DNA of 64,000 nucleotides from Proteobacteria bacterium UBA1844 (GCA_002338615.1 DDIS01000013.1:12422-76421), one strand, 5' to 3'. Positions 9,620 through 19,206 are shown, counted from the first letter of the stretch. Numbers and translations are program-made. The notes: generated by a model from the letters alone, not told the origin.

Positions 9620-9739
9620 GGAGTTTCTCCAATTCCGTGACACTGGGTTCAGAAAAAGGCAGAGCTTCGATTGCGGCTTAACGGGATTTTTATTAACTAT
9701 GGCCACGCAATCTACGCACAATGCGGCCCGCCGACTTTC

Positions 9740-9785
9740 ATGAAGTTGCGGTCGTTATGCGAAATTGCGACAATCTTTGCGCTAA
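9740..9785. promoter_or_regulatory. Candidate AraC-regulator binding region between receptor and regulator genes
   Basis: The 240-nt gap between the divergent receptor and AraC genes holds three same-direction TTGCG repeats (9746-9750, 9765-9769, 9777-9781). The first two sit 19 nt apart with similar flanks (TTGCGGTC and TTGCGACA). AraC-family proteins often bind direct repeats about two helical turns apart. The repeats are short and could be chance. Confidence 0.3.
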
Positions 9786-9859
9786 TGCCTCGCCGTGACT
9801 TTGATAGCCCCGCCGCGTCCCCGTAGCGCTGACGTACTACACAGGAAAATCATTCCATC

Positions 9860-10753
9860 ATGTCGTTGCCCCGCAAGCGATTCACAAGTTATTTCGAAGA
9901 TGGTGAATTGCCTGTATCCGGGATCGATGTCCGGTTTCCGACAGGCAGCCGTGCCGTATTGGCACTGGCCAACCATGGCCCGGCACCTGGACTCCATTTC
10001 CAGCCCGTGGATGACTTCATCGTGAGCCTGGTGCACCGCTCCAGCCATGCGGAGGTTGTCCGGGATATCGGCCAGGGCCCCCAGATACTGGCGGATGCCC
10101 CTGGACGTATATTCGTAACGCCTGCGAGGACACATTCATACTGGTCCTTCTCGGGCACACCAACCGTGCTTCACATTGCGCTTCCCTGGCGTGAAGTTAC
10201 CGGCATTCTAGGGCTCTCGGAGGACGATCTGATGCTGCGGATGCATGCAATCGCCCGTACCCCGTTTGAAGATCCGATGCTGAACATGATCGCGTGGAGG
10301 TTATGGGCAGTTTGCGAGGCTGAAGGACAGGGCGGGGCGCTGTTTGCTGAACACGCCCTGCGTGTTGTGCTGGCGACCCTGCTGCTACGCTCCTCCGGTA
10401 ACCAACCCACGAAAACACTCGCGCATTGGCAAGTGTGTAAGGCTCAGAATTTTATGCGCAGCCACCTGGATCGATCGCTTCGACTGGTCGACATCGCAGA
10501 AAGTGCAGGCTTGTCACAATACCATTTCCTGCGGGCCTATAAGAACTCGACCGGTCTGACGCCTTTTCAGTGGCTGGCCCAACAGCGAGTGGAGCGAGCC
10601 AAGGAATTGATGCTTGAACCCGAATGTCAGCTGGTCGAAGTCGCGCTTGCCACCGGCTTTTCGAGCCAGGGGCATTTCTCAACTACTTTCCGGCGCATAA
10701 CGGGTTTGACACCCACCGGTTGGCAACGCGAGTTCACCGACCGCAAAGCGTAA
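9860..10753 (+). CDS. AraC-family transcriptional regulator
   Basis: 297-aa regulator. The C-terminal ~100 residues carry the double helix-turn-helix of the AraC family: LRLVDIAESAGLSQYHFLRAYK for the first, then VEVALATGFSSQGHFSTTFRR for the second, followed by the conserved GLTPTGW ending. The N-terminal ~190 residues form a probable ligand-sensing cupin-like domain. It is transcribed away from the TonB receptor gene, the usual place for a local activator, so it probably controls the receptor-cupin operon and perhaps the wider 0.1-7 kb island. The inducer is unknown. Confidence 0.92.
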   Translation: MSLPRKRFTSYFEDGELPVSGIDVRFPTGSRAVLALANHGPAPGLHFQPVDDFIVSLVHRSSHAEVVRDIGQGPQILADAPGRIFVTPARTHSYWSFSGTPTVLHIALPWREVTGILGLSEDDLMLRMHAIARTPFEDPMLNMIAWRLWAVCEAEGQGGALFAEHALRVVLATLLLRSSGNQPTKTLAHWQVCKAQNFMRSHLDRSLRLVDIAESAGLSQYHFLRAYKNSTGLTPFQWLAQQRVERAKELMLEPECQLVEVALATGFSSQGHFSTTFRRITGLTPTGWQREFTDRKA

Positions 10754-10773
10754 TCGGCTTATTAAGCAAGCTG

Positions 10774-13224
10774 CTAGCGGTAGTTCTGCGCCATTTCAGC
10801 TTTGCCCCATTTCTCATACAGGCGCACAGCGGCCGAACGGGCGTCTGCCGTGTTTTGGTGATCGTGTCCCCATTGTTCTTCAACAACCAGCAAGCCATCG
10901 AGTATGAGCGCTTCGGCTTCGACGTAATTGGCGGTTTCGACGAGACACAATCCAAGCCGCCATTTGGTATCGCCGCGCAGCCAATGCGAGGGCAATCGCT
11001 CTGTAAAAATTTGGAGTGCTGAGCGAAACATGGGGATGGCCAGGTCGTATCGGCCCTGCAGCGCATAAACGCGAGCCAGGCCAGCCTCGGCAAATGCCAT
11101 GTTTGGCGAATACGGTGTGTGCAGGGCAACGAGTCGGCGTGCCTCACTATAGCGCTGTATAGCCGTTTCCAGGTCGCCGTTCACCTCGGCGAGCTTGCCA
11201 AGGCCGTTGGCGAAATACATGTTGTAGCTGTTGTCAGCACCGTACAGGCGCTCGTTCATTGCATAGCCTTCCTCGTAGGCCCGCAACGCGTCATCCTGCC
11301 GGCCGAGCTTGGTGAGAACGGAGCCCATGCCAAGCAATATCGGACTGATTTCCGAACTGTCGCCTGAAATTACCTTTCGCCGCACCGCCAGTGACGTCTC
11401 AAACTCCACCAGAGATTCTTCATACCGTTCCTGGTGGTTAAGAAGATTGGCCAATTGCTCCCTAATAAAGACTGCTTCCATCGAGTCCTTGCCGCTTGCC
11501 TCAATCATCCACGCCAGCGCTCGCCTATAGTGCGTGTCGGCGGCAGTGTAGTCTCCTTGCAAATGCAGAATGCGGCCCAGGCGTTCATGACTTAAGGCCA
11601 GCCAATACGAACTGCCCAGTTGCTCACTGGCTTCCAGCGCTTCGCCGACATAGCGGAGCGACAGATCGTAGTCGCCGGCAATATCCGCATTGACTGCAAG
11701 GCGAAATAGCACATCGATATATTCAGCTGAAACTTCGCCGCTCGTCGCCCGGCGCAAATCTTGTTCCCGTTCCAGAACCGCTTGCCCATCTTCGAACTGC
11801 CGCCAGCTGATATAGACATGGCTCATGGTCTCGAGCAGGTCCGCCTGCAACTCAGGTTGGTCGGTAAGCTCGCGTTCTATCCGCGCACGTCCTGATTCCA
11901 GGATGTCGCGCGCCGTCTGGTTGCCTGGTACAAGATCCGGGTCGGCCGACTCGAATATGCTGACCAGGAATTCCTTGGTTTGCTCGGCACGATCCCGCTC
12001 CGCTGTAATTTCACGTGTTTGGCGCGCCGAAACTGTGGCGGAGCGAACCGCCAACGCGGCAATTGTAGCCACGGCTATTACTGTGAACACGGAGAACGCA
12101 GTACCGGCTCGATGGCGATTCACAAATTTGCGCGCACGATACCATGTGGAGGGTGTCTTGGCTGAGACGGGATGGCCATTTAGGTAGTTGCGAATATCGT
12201 TCGCGAGGCTTTCAACCGAGCTGTAACGCTCTTGAGGTTGCTTAGCCAACGCTTTTGCGACAATTGCATCAAGATCGCCACGCAGTGCATGGTTGATATG
12301 ACTAACGGGAGGCGGCACTTCATTTGCAGAGTGTTTCCACATCTCAGTCAGGCTCATGCCGTTAAAGCAGAGTGGTGTGCGCTCCGTCAGCAACAGGTAC
12401 ATAAGTACGCCAATCGAGTATATGTCGGTGGTTACGTCGACCTGCTCGCCGCAAAGCATCTCCGGGCTGGCAAAATTCGGTGTAACGGGCCGTTGTGCCA
12501 TACGCGTTGGTTGCAACTCATTGCCGTCGGGTTCCAGCATCTTGGCAATTCCGAAATCGAGCAAGCGAACCCGACCTGTCTCGGTTACCAACACGTTGCT
12601 GGGCTTCAGGTCACGATGAATAATGAGTTTGCGATGCGCGTATTGCACCGCATCGGCTACATCAAGAAGCAAGTTGAGTTTGGCATCAATTCCGAGCCTG
12701 CGTGATACGCAATACTCGTCGATGGGTAGGCCCTCAACATAGTCCATGACGAAGTAGGGCACGTCATCCTCTGTCACACCGCCATCAAGTAAACGCGCAA
12801 TATTGTCATGCACAAGCCGCGCCAAAATCTGTCGTTCGACCAGAAATCGGGCACGGGCCACATCCGTGTCCAATCCGGTCGGCAGAATCTTGAGCGCTGC
12901 CTGTTGCTCGAAATGCTCATCAGAGCGGGCCACCAGGTACACGGCACCCATACCGCCGCGGCCGATGCGCCGCAACAGACGCCATGAACCAATCACCTTG
13001 TTCGCTGGGAGCGGCGTATCGTCCTCGGCCAGGACCTCCAAGCTGACTTTGCGGGCCAGACCATCAAAGTAAGCTTCGGACTCGTTGGCGCCGGAAAGCA
13101 GCAAGCTTACTTCACGTAACAAAGTTGGATCGTCCGCACATGCGCCGGTCACGTAGCGTATGCGCGTTGCCGGATCGAGGGTTCGAGCTTTGAGAAAAAT
13201 TTCTGCCGCTTGTTCGGAAATCAC
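10774..13224 (-). CDS. Membrane Ser/Thr protein kinase with TPR sensor domain
   Basis: Hanks-type kinase of 816 aa. Catalytic landmarks are intact: glycine loop GRGGMGAVYL (88-97), Lys112 in ALKIL, HRDLKPSN (203-210) and DFG (223-225). One transmembrane helix follows (about 373-393), then an outer C-terminal half with at least six TPR-like repeats (~420-800). The N-terminal ~75 residues resemble the short region common in kinases paired with ECF factors. Its start overlaps the sigma gene's stop by 4 nt, so the two are translationally coupled. By analogy with described ECF-kinase pairs, the kinase probably activates the sigma factor by threonine phosphorylation. The signal sensed is unknown. 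Confidence 0.93.
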   Translation of the reverse strand: MISEQAAEIFLKARTLDPATRIRYVTGACADDPTLLREVSLLLSGANESEAYFDGLARKVSLEVLAEDDTPLPANKVIGSWRLLRRIGRGGMGAVYLVARSDEHFEQQAALKILPTGLDTDVARARFLVERQILARLVHDNIARLLDGGVTEDDVPYFVMDYVEGLPIDEYCVSRRLGIDAKLNLLLDVADAVQYAHRKLIIHRDLKPSNVLVTETGRVRLLDFGIAKMLEPDGNELQPTRMAQRPVTPNFASPEMLCGEQVDVTTDIYSIGVLMYLLLTERTPLCFNGMSLTEMWKHSANEVPPPVSHINHALRGDLDAIVAKALAKQPQERYSSVESLANDIRNYLNGHPVSAKTPSTWYRARKFVNRHRAGTAFSVFTVIAVATIAALAVRSATVSARQTREITAERDRAEQTKEFLVSIFESADPDLVPGNQTARDILESGRARIERELTDQPELQADLLETMSHVYISWRQFEDGQAVLEREQDLRRATSGEVSAEYIDVLFRLAVNADIAGDYDLSLRYVGEALEASEQLGSSYWLALSHERLGRILHLQGDYTAADTHYRRALAWMIEASGKDSMEAVFIREQLANLLNHQERYEESLVEFETSLAVRRKVISGDSSEISPILLGMGSVLTKLGRQDDALRAYEEGYAMNERLYGADNSYNMYFANGLGKLAEVNGDLETAIQRYSEARRLVALHTPYSPNMAFAEAGLARVYALQGRYDLAIPMFRSALQIFTERLPSHWLRGDTKWRLGLCLVETANYVEAEALILDGLLVVEEQWGHDHQNTADARSAAVRLYEKWGKAEMAQNYR

Positions 13225-13814
13225 CCTGATGAGTCCTCGATTGTATCGTCGCCGAGTGGTTTCATTTCACTGAATAGCCACGCGCTGACTACTGTCCAGT
13301 CGCGCTTCACGGTAGCGGCGGAAACGTCCAGAGCCGTGGCCGTTTCCTCTACAGTCATGCCACCGAATACGCGGCACTCGAACACGCGGCAACGCCGCGG
13401 ATTATTGGCCTCAAGTTTGTTCAGCAGGGAATCAATGAGCAGTAACTCGTCGACCGTACTCGCATCCTGCAGGGATAATCCGGACAAGGTGACACGAAGT
13501 GCGTTGCCGCCACGTTTCGCAGCCGTGTAGCGTTCGGCGTAGTTGATGAGTACCTGGCGCATGGCCTTCGATGCCGTCGCAAAGAAATGCGCACGGTCCT
13601 GGTAGTTGGCCAAATCCTGCGCGGCCAGCCTGACGTACGCTTCGTTGATCAGGGCCGTCGTATTGAGAGTCTCGTTGCCGCTCCAGCGGCGACGTTGCGC
13701 CTTCGCAATCTTGCGCAGCTCCAGGTACACAGATTCGAACAGCGCGTCGCTCGCCCGCCGGCTGCCGGCCGACGCCTCCTGAAGTAAACGCGTGATGTCG
13801 CCGACGCCACCCAC
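13221..13814 (-). CDS. ECF-family RNA polymerase sigma factor paired with Ser/Thr kinase
   Basis: 197-aa sigma factor of the Sigma70_ECF type. Region 2 spans about residues 22-95 (ELRKIAKAQRRR, then TTALINEAYVRL) and region 4 about 135-190 (FGGMTVEETATALDVSAATVKRDW). No anti-sigma gene is adjacent; the partner is the kinase gene whose start overlaps this stop. The threonine-rich NTTAL segment in region 2 sits where acidic residues are common in other ECF factors, which fits activation by phosphorylation as described for kinase-linked ECFs. The GTG start has GGGAG about 10 nt upstream. No other plausible start in frame. Confidence 0.9.
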   Translation of the reverse strand: MGGVGDITRLLQEASAGSRRASDALFESVYLELRKIAKAQRRRWSGNETLNTTALINEAYVRLAAQDLANYQDRAHFFATASKAMRQVLINYAERYTAAKRGGNALRVTLSGLSLQDASTVDELLLIDSLLNKLEANNPRRCRVFECRVFGGMTVEETATALDVSAATVKRDWTVVSAWLFSEMKPLGDDTIEDSSG

Positions 13815-13890
13815 GAGTCATTGTCTCCCGCCACGGGTACCAGCAGAAAGCTGGCAACGTACCCTGAGAAACAAGTATATCTGATTGCAA

Positions 13891-14823
13891 TTATTGCACC
13901 ATGACGATTGCGACCACGATCAGCAGCATTGATAGGACCTTTGATGGTGTCGCGACGGTTTGTAATTTCAGTGTTGAACGGAGTTGTATGAATCGCAGTG
14001 GCAACCAGTATTTGACCGCAAGCGCCGATACCCAGCTGAACACGAGGACAAACAGCGGCAGCGTACTTTCCAGCAAGGCAACAAATGATACAGATGGCCC
14101 AGATTTCGTGGCGCGTTGCGATGCCAGCACGGCCAAGACTTCGAGCAGTTGAACTGCCACAAACAATGGAACAAATTGACGAAACATCTTGGCAACGCGA
14201 TGCCTGCGTTCTTTTTGTACACCAACCATTATCAGCGAGGTCGCAAATGCGCTGAACGAAAACATGCAAACAGCCGATGCATAGTTCGTGCGCTGCAGTA
14301 CCCAGGCCTGCATGACCATCATCAATGACGCGGCGATGACCGAGGCAAGCAGGCATGCTACAACCTGCCATGACAATCGCGCGACCTGAAACCCGATTAG
14401 TACTATGATGCCAGCGACCGCGATCGCTATTGCTGCGTAGTGCAGGCCACTGAGTCGCTCCCCGAGAAAGATAAAAGCGAATGTCGGCACGAAAAGCACA
14501 CTGAGGGCGTTGAATATCTCTGCGTTGACCGCATCGCGGAGAAAGAAGAGCGCTTTGAAATACAGATAGATGTGCAAAAGGAATGCCAGACCCGACAGCA
14601 GGCCAACCCCGACTAACAGGAAATCGAGGTCAAGCGCATTCGCAAATTGTGCCATCACAAAGAGCGGTAGCAGACAAAAGAGACCTGCAACCATTACTCC
14701 ATCTGATGGCACACGATAGACCCCTGCGCTGACAAACCCCACGTCAATGACGCACGATAAACCCCAGGCAGCGGCGGCAAATAGCGATAAAAAGACCCAG
14801 TTATCAACGAACCCTGCGGTCAC
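13891..14823 (-). CDS. EamA/DMT-family transporter
   Basis: 310-aa inner-membrane protein with about ten hydrophobic helices, arranged as two EamA repeats. The first ends near FLGERLSGLHYAAIAIAVAGIIVL, a typical EamA repeat boundary. The DMT superfamily exports amino acids, nucleosides and other metabolites; the substrate here is unknown. Start is a GTG with weak ribosome-binding signal, so the N-terminus is uncertain by a few residues. It is upstream of, but on the opposite strand to, the TorF gene. Confidence 0.82.
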   Translation of the reverse strand: MTAGFVDNWVFLSLFAAAAWGLSCVIDVGFVSAGVYRVPSDGVMVAGLFCLLPLFVMAQFANALDLDFLLVGVGLLSGLAFLLHIYLYFKALFFLRDAVNAEIFNALSVLFVPTFAFIFLGERLSGLHYAAIAIAVAGIIVLIGFQVARLSWQVVACLLASVIAASLMMVMQAWVLQRTNYASAVCMFSFSAFATSLIMVGVQKERRHRVAKMFRQFVPLFVAVQLLEVLAVLASQRATKSGPSVSFVALLESTLPLFVLVFSWVSALAVKYWLPLRFIQLRSTLKLQTVATPSKVLSMLLIVVAIVMVQ

Positions 14824-14961
14824 ACGTCCGGCCTGTGAATTTTCTCCTGATTAAATAAACCGGATTCGGCTGCTTTTCGGCTCATTTCGAGCTTTGCATC
14901 GCTGCAGCTCACTTTCACGCGATTATGAGCCGCTTTCCGCTCGGTTTCTGTTTGAGTAGTT

Positions 14962-15741
14962 ATGAACCGAGGGGGCAGGAAAAGGATATCTGCATTGGCA
15001 GGTGCTGACGCGGCCAAACGACGTGTCCGGTGTGCCTTGGCAAGACCCGTGTTAGTGCTACTGGCGCTTTACTGTTCGTTAATCAATCCGGCGGTAGCTG
15101 AAGGTGAGGCGAGCGGCCAGGTCACGATTGCGACCGATTATATGTTTCGCGGTGTGTCGCAAACGCTGTCCGGTCCTACAATTCAGGCTGAGATGTCATT
15201 GGAGTATAACAACGGTTGGTACGCGTTTTTGTGGGCTTCTAATGTCGATTTCACAGACGCGGGCGCCGTGGATGATGGCGCAAGAGTTGAGGTGGATGCC
15301 GGCATCGGCTATGCACTATCAATCAATGATCATCTAACTGCGGATCTGAGCGCAATTGTGTATACATTCCCAGGCACGAATGAGGGATTCGACTACGATT
15401 ACCTTGAATGGCAAGCTTCTCTGAGCCTTGACGAGCAGCACCAGGTGACCGTGGCCTACAGCGAGAACGTCTTCGGAAGTGCCGCAAGCGGTACCTACGT
15501 TTCTCTTGCAAGCGGCTTGGAGATCGCACGCCAGCTGAATCTGGGCGTTGAGCTTGGGTACTATAATCTACGCAATGCGTACGGGTTTTCGTATTACTTT
15601 GCTGAACTATCCGTAGCCGGGACGCTGAAATCAATTGACTGGCAACTCAGCTACTTTGCGACGTCCAACGGCGCAGAAACGCTTTTCTACGAATCCACGG
15701 TGAATGACCGTCTGGTACTCACCCTGATGCTTCCATTCTGA
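14962..15741 (+). CDS. TorF-family putative porin
   Basis: 259-aa predicted outer-membrane beta-barrel. After a long basic N-terminus and a hydrophobic signal stretch ending near NPAVAEG, it shows the family hallmark around VTIATDYMFRGVSQT, then alternating beta strands and a terminal LTLMLPF ending in Phe. The barrel is thought to be a small porin; its physiological cargo is not established. The start is uncertain because the first ~25 residues are unusually basic and no strong ribosome-binding site precedes the ATG; a start nearer the hydrophobic stretch is possible. Confidence 0.8.
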   Translation: MNRGGRKRISALAGADAAKRRVRCALARPVLVLLALYCSLINPAVAEGEASGQVTIATDYMFRGVSQTLSGPTIQAEMSLEYNNGWYAFLWASNVDFTDAGAVDDGARVEVDAGIGYALSINDHLTADLSAIVYTFPGTNEGFDYDYLEWQASLSLDEQHQVTVAYSENVFGSAASGTYVSLASGLEIARQLNLGVELGYYNLRNAYGFSYYFAELSVAGTLKSIDWQLSYFATSNGAETLFYESTVNDRLVLTLMLPF

Positions 15742-15899
15742 TGCGAAGTTGCGCGCAACGCAGATAACCAGACGACCCATGCGGGCCGCCAGATGGCGGT
15801 TCGTGCTGTGCCGCCTGCGGGCCAAATTGGTGCGGAATTCTTGATACGATCGTGAAACCAGGCCGGTATTATCCTGACTGGTCAACGATGTACTGAGCT

Positions 15900-16259
15900 A
15901 TGGAATTCGCAGGTGGTACTACTAACGGACGGGACGGAGGGTTGCTGTTCGCCCGAAACAAGTTCGACCTGGTGTTGCTTGACCTGCTACTGCCGGATGT
16001 CGACGACCTGAGTGTTTGCAAGGCAATACGTCGAGACTCTGGTACACCGATAGTCATGCTGACGGCGGAGTCAACTGCAGCAGAAATTGTTGAAGGCCTG
16101 AAGAGTGGAGCCGATGACTATGCGTGTAAACCCTTCGGATCGAAGGAACTTCTCGCAAGAATTCGCCGTTGACTGGTCCGTTCGCAGCGACGAGCCAATG
16201 TGGTACCGACAATTCGCAACGGCGACAAGGTGGCAAGAATGCGGCATTCAGCGACCTGA
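15900..16259 (+). pseudogene. Truncated OmpR-type response regulator remnant
   Basis: An open frame of 90 codons encodes only the middle and end of a receiver domain: the phospho-acceptor strand LVLLDLLLPD, the TPIVMLTAES strand and the CKPF lysine motif are recognisable. The first strand with its acidic pair is missing, with an in-frame stop six bases before the ATG. After LLARIRR there is a TGA at 16170-16172, yet the same frame continues as LVRSQRRANV, which looks like the usual linker to a DNA-binding domain, and stops again at 16257. No winged-helix domain follows. I read this as a decayed gene. Nearest neighbours do not include a histidine kinase. Confidence 0.65.
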
Positions 16260-16425
16260 GCCACGCACTGGAGCGGCTAATATTCGAGAACTGGCCCGGA
16301 CAGGATCAACCCAATTCGGTTGGCTAACGCTTTATTAATATATGCGCGAACGTCGTGTTTGTGATCAACAGCGCGTGACGGCGCGGCAAACTGTCCGAAT
16401 GACAATGCCTGCCAATAAATGTCAA

Positions 16426-16980
16426 TTATTTGTGATCACCAACTCGCTGAAATTTTGTCTTAGACACCAGTTCCCATGACGCCCTATTGTCGAACGACCG
16501 TTCGAACACGCGAGTGAGACTATTTGGGCCATCGGCTATCCATGCTTGACGTGTCAGGAAAACCTTTCCATCAATATTCCACTCTTTGACGATATACCAG
16601 TCGTCACCAACCCGTTCCGTATCCCAGTTTTGATATAAAGCATTTTCACTGATCCAGGTAAATTGCCAACGATCGTTTATCTGATCCCACGCGCGAATTG
16701 CGAACGATTTGCGTGCGATACCGTCATCCACCTGTGTCCACTCCTCCACGTATGCTGCCGGATGAACGCCGCGCCGAACCACGAATGTTGTTGCAGATGG
16801 GTCAGGTTGTCCGTCGACAATCTCATGCCAGACGCCAGGCCAGAAATCAAAATATGCAGATTGTTCCGTACCTTCAAATGGGGCGTTCGTCTGCCCAAAA
16901 ACCGTACAAGGCAAGAACCATAGAGCTGCCAGAACCGGTCCAATTGTACGAGCCTGTGTTAACGAGAAGAAAAAAGTCAT
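16426..16980 (-). CDS. Secreted hypothetical protein (FDFWPGVW-type)
   Basis: 184-aa protein with an N-terminal hydrophobic signal segment ending near TVFGQTN. The mature part begins with YFDFWPGVWHE, a motif typical of small beta-rich, lipocalin-like proteins of unknown role, and continues with repeated aromatic strands (WQFTWIS, WYIVKEWNIDG). No catalytic residues were identified. It stands alone between the response-regulator remnant and a lipoprotein gene on the same strand about 200 nt away. Function unknown. Confidence 0.65.
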   Translation of the reverse strand: MTFFFSLTQARTIGPVLAALWFLPCTVFGQTNAPFEGTEQSAYFDFWPGVWHEIVDGQPDPSATTFVVRRGVHPAAYVEEWTQVDDGIARKSFAIRAWDQINDRWQFTWISENALYQNWDTERVGDDWYIVKEWNIDGKVFLTRQAWIADGPNSLTRVFERSFDNRASWELVSKTKFQRVGDHK

Positions 16981-17183
16981 AATGAAGCCTTAAGTTTTGG
17001 AGTCCGACGAATTTACGATGGCTGTTCCCGAGAAATTGCCACCATTTACTCAAACGATGTCAGGATCGTATCACGAGCACCATTTTATCACCTTGCCACG
17101 ACGACATTTTCGCGGCCAGACTCGGAACGATTTCGGCTCGCACAAAACGAGAACTACCTGGCTCCGGAAACTAGGCGGATTTC

Positions 17184-17744
17184 TTATGGGTTGCTTAGCG
17201 GCGTTGTAAACCAGCTGCCATCGGCGAAGAGAAAACTGTCGTCGATGCCGCCGATTTCTGTAAAAAAGGGCGCACACAGCCAATCGCCCGATATCAGCTC
17301 TTTCGGACCCAGGCGGCCGTTGAGCTCAAGTAATTCAGTCCAGAAATCCGGCGGGTCTGCCGGAGGCCCCGGCACGTTTATCGATTCAATCAGGACAATG
17401 TCCGGGTACGTCAGACGTACACGAACATTGCTGAAGGCATCACCCGCCAGGGAAATGCCGGACCCGTCGGGGTTCAGAATCTTGCGCCCCGCCTGGCCAC
17501 CCATAGAGCCGGAGTACTCGACGAAGCTATCACTGCGCAGTGTCTCGCCACTCAGTTCGACCATGAAGTCGATATGACAGTCGAGCATTTCTTCACCGGA
17601 TTTTGTGCTGGCCGCGCCCTCAAGGGAAAAAAACGTGGGCAAGGAGGGTGGTGGGGCGTCGCTGCCGCTGCTACATGCCTGCAGCAGCACGCATGCCACA
17701 ATGCTTGCCATCATGGTGTTAGGAGAGGGGAGCAACGAGGACAT
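17184..17744 (-). CDS. Hypothetical lipoprotein
   Basis: A lipoprotein signal is clear: the hydrophobic segment MMASIVACV is followed by lipobox LLQACSSGSD. The mature ~165 residues contain a cysteine that could pair (EEMLDCHIDF, then GDWLCAPFF) but no recognised domain. The frame is open to 17867; the ATG at 17744 (186 aa) or 17714 gives a normal signal length, and neither has a strong ribosome-binding site. No functional partner is evident. Confidence 0.6.
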   Translation of the reverse strand: MSSLLPSPNTMMASIVACVLLQACSSGSDAPPPSLPTFFSLEGAASTKSGEEMLDCHIDFMVELSGETLRSDSFVEYSGSMGGQAGRKILNPDGSGISLAGDAFSNVRVRLTYPDIVLIESINVPGPPADPPDFWTELLELNGRLGPKELISGDWLCAPFFTEIGGIDDSFLFADGSWFTTPLSNP

Positions 17745-18105
17745 GGCGGCCCGACTGATTGCGAGTGGTCTTGTCCAAAGTAAGGGCCGAAAAAGTGGCC
17801 TTGTCAACCAACGAATAGTTATTAGCCGGGGCGGGGTGCGACCGTTCCTCGAGGATCTGTTCGCCACTATCTCGTTGTGACTCGGCTAAGAGGCAATCAG
17901 GTTCTTGGTACTTTTCGGCGGGCAGATGGGTTGCACGTGTTTGGTGATACCTGGGAGTTGAATGGCAATACCTGGCGGCCGAAATCGCGAGACAAACCGA
18001 AGAAGCACATCAACAACGGCCATTAACCTCATACACGCACACACGCGTGACTCAGCACCGCAAGCAACGGTAGACTCATGCTGTGCGTAACACCGGAGAA
18101 TAGTC

Positions 18106-18672
18106 ATGACCCTGCTGGTACTTGGTTTGCTGTTGTTTCTCGGCATGCATTCCGTGTCGATCGTCGCCGTCGGGTTCCGAGACCTCGTGGCCGCGCAGAG
18201 TCGGCTCGGCTGGGCGGCGTTCTATAGCCTGGTGTCGCTCGTTGGCCTGTACCTGATCGTCCGTGGCTATGGGACCGCGCGTCTGGATCCCGTGGTGTTG
18301 TATACACCGCCGCTGTGGCTGCACCGTGTCGCATCGATCCTGTTGCTGCCCGTCTTTATCCTGTTTTTTGCGCCGTACTTGCCTGGTCGTATCAAGACTG
18401 CAACGGTCCATCCACAACTTCTGGCCGTGATGTTATGGTCCGTCGCGCACCTGCTCGCCAACGGCACCCTGGCAGACGTCGTGCTGTTCGGCGCCGTACT
18501 GGTCTGGGCCGTTGCGGATCGCCTGTCAATGAACCGTCGTGTCGGTCGGCCGGTTCCCGGCGCGCCGCCGTCGAGGTTCAACGATGGTTTGCTCATCGTG
18601 ATCGGTATCGCTGCCTACGTGCTGATGGTTACCTGGTTGCATAAAGCGTGGTTTGGCGTCGCGCCGCTATAG
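18106..18672 (+). CDS. NnrU-family integral membrane protein
   Basis: 188-aa protein with five to six transmembrane helices. The first-helix pattern LFLGMHSVSIV with the following RDLV motif, and the central HPQLLAVMLWSVAHLLANG, are characteristic of NnrU. The family was named from genes near nitric-oxide reductase and is also related to methyltransferase-like membrane enzymes, but biochemical activity is unproven. No denitrification gene is present here, so the name should not be read as function. GGAG lies shortly before the ATG. Confidence 0.85.
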   Translation: MTLLVLGLLLFLGMHSVSIVAVGFRDLVAAQSRLGWAAFYSLVSLVGLYLIVRGYGTARLDPVVLYTPPLWLHRVASILLLPVFILFFAPYLPGRIKTATVHPQLLAVMLWSVAHLLANGTLADVVLFGAVLVWAVADRLSMNRRVGRPVPGAPPSRFNDGLLIVIGIAAYVLMVTWLHKAWFGVAPL

Positions 18673-18744
18673 ACGGCTTTCAACCCATTTGCAGTCGTAT
18701 CCTGGAAGCACGGCGATATTGAACTCACGGTAGTGGACAGTCCC

Positions 18745-19206
18745 ATGAAGCGCACGATCACTGACCTGACCCTGACAATATTGGCGATCATGTCGCTTAC
18801 TTGTCTGATTTCGATGATGGTCCTCTTTTTGGGCGGTGGCCAGGAAGGCACCGATTTACTGATGCTTATGTACTTGCAGGCCGGGATTACACCCATTGCG
18901 CTCGGAATCGCTGTCGTTGGCATTTATCGATTTGTCGCCGGTCACAGCTGGGCAGAAGGCGCGCGAGCAATGTGGAGAGCCATTCCGCAGTGGCAGGTTT
19001 TCATTTTTTTGTTGCTCAATTCGCTGGTCTTTTTTGGCGAGCTGGCATTTGTCATGGTCATGCGGGCAACGGAGGTCGTCGTGCCGTGGAATGCACACAT
19101 TCCACTGGTATGCATATTCGTATGTTCTTCCGCCTATCTGGTACTTTACGCCAGCGCAAATTCGTACCCGGGCAGTCCACCAGCAATGTCTGGCCGCTGG
19201 ATGTAG
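18745..19206 (+). CDS. Hypothetical four-helix membrane protein
   Basis: 153 aa from the ATG at 18745 (a GTG at 18733 is also in frame). Four hydrophobic segments can be seen: residues about 7-32, 45-65, 85-110 and 115-135, with short loops between them. No known motif. It follows NnrU by about 70 nt on the same strand and may share its transcript. The next gene region is an AT-rich stretch of different base composition. Confidence 0.55.
   Translation: MKRTITDLTLTILAIMSLTCLISMMVLFLGGGQEGTDLLMLMYLQAGITPIALGIAVVGIYRFVAGHSWAEGARAMWRAIPQWQVFIFLLLNSLVFFGELAFVMVMRATEVVVPWNAHIPLVCIFVCSSAYLVLYASANSYPGSPPAMSGRWM

Noticed and set aside
18106-18672. NnrU taken as evidence of denitrification
   Set aside because: No nitrite, nitric-oxide or nitrous-oxide reductase gene is present; the family is broader than its name.
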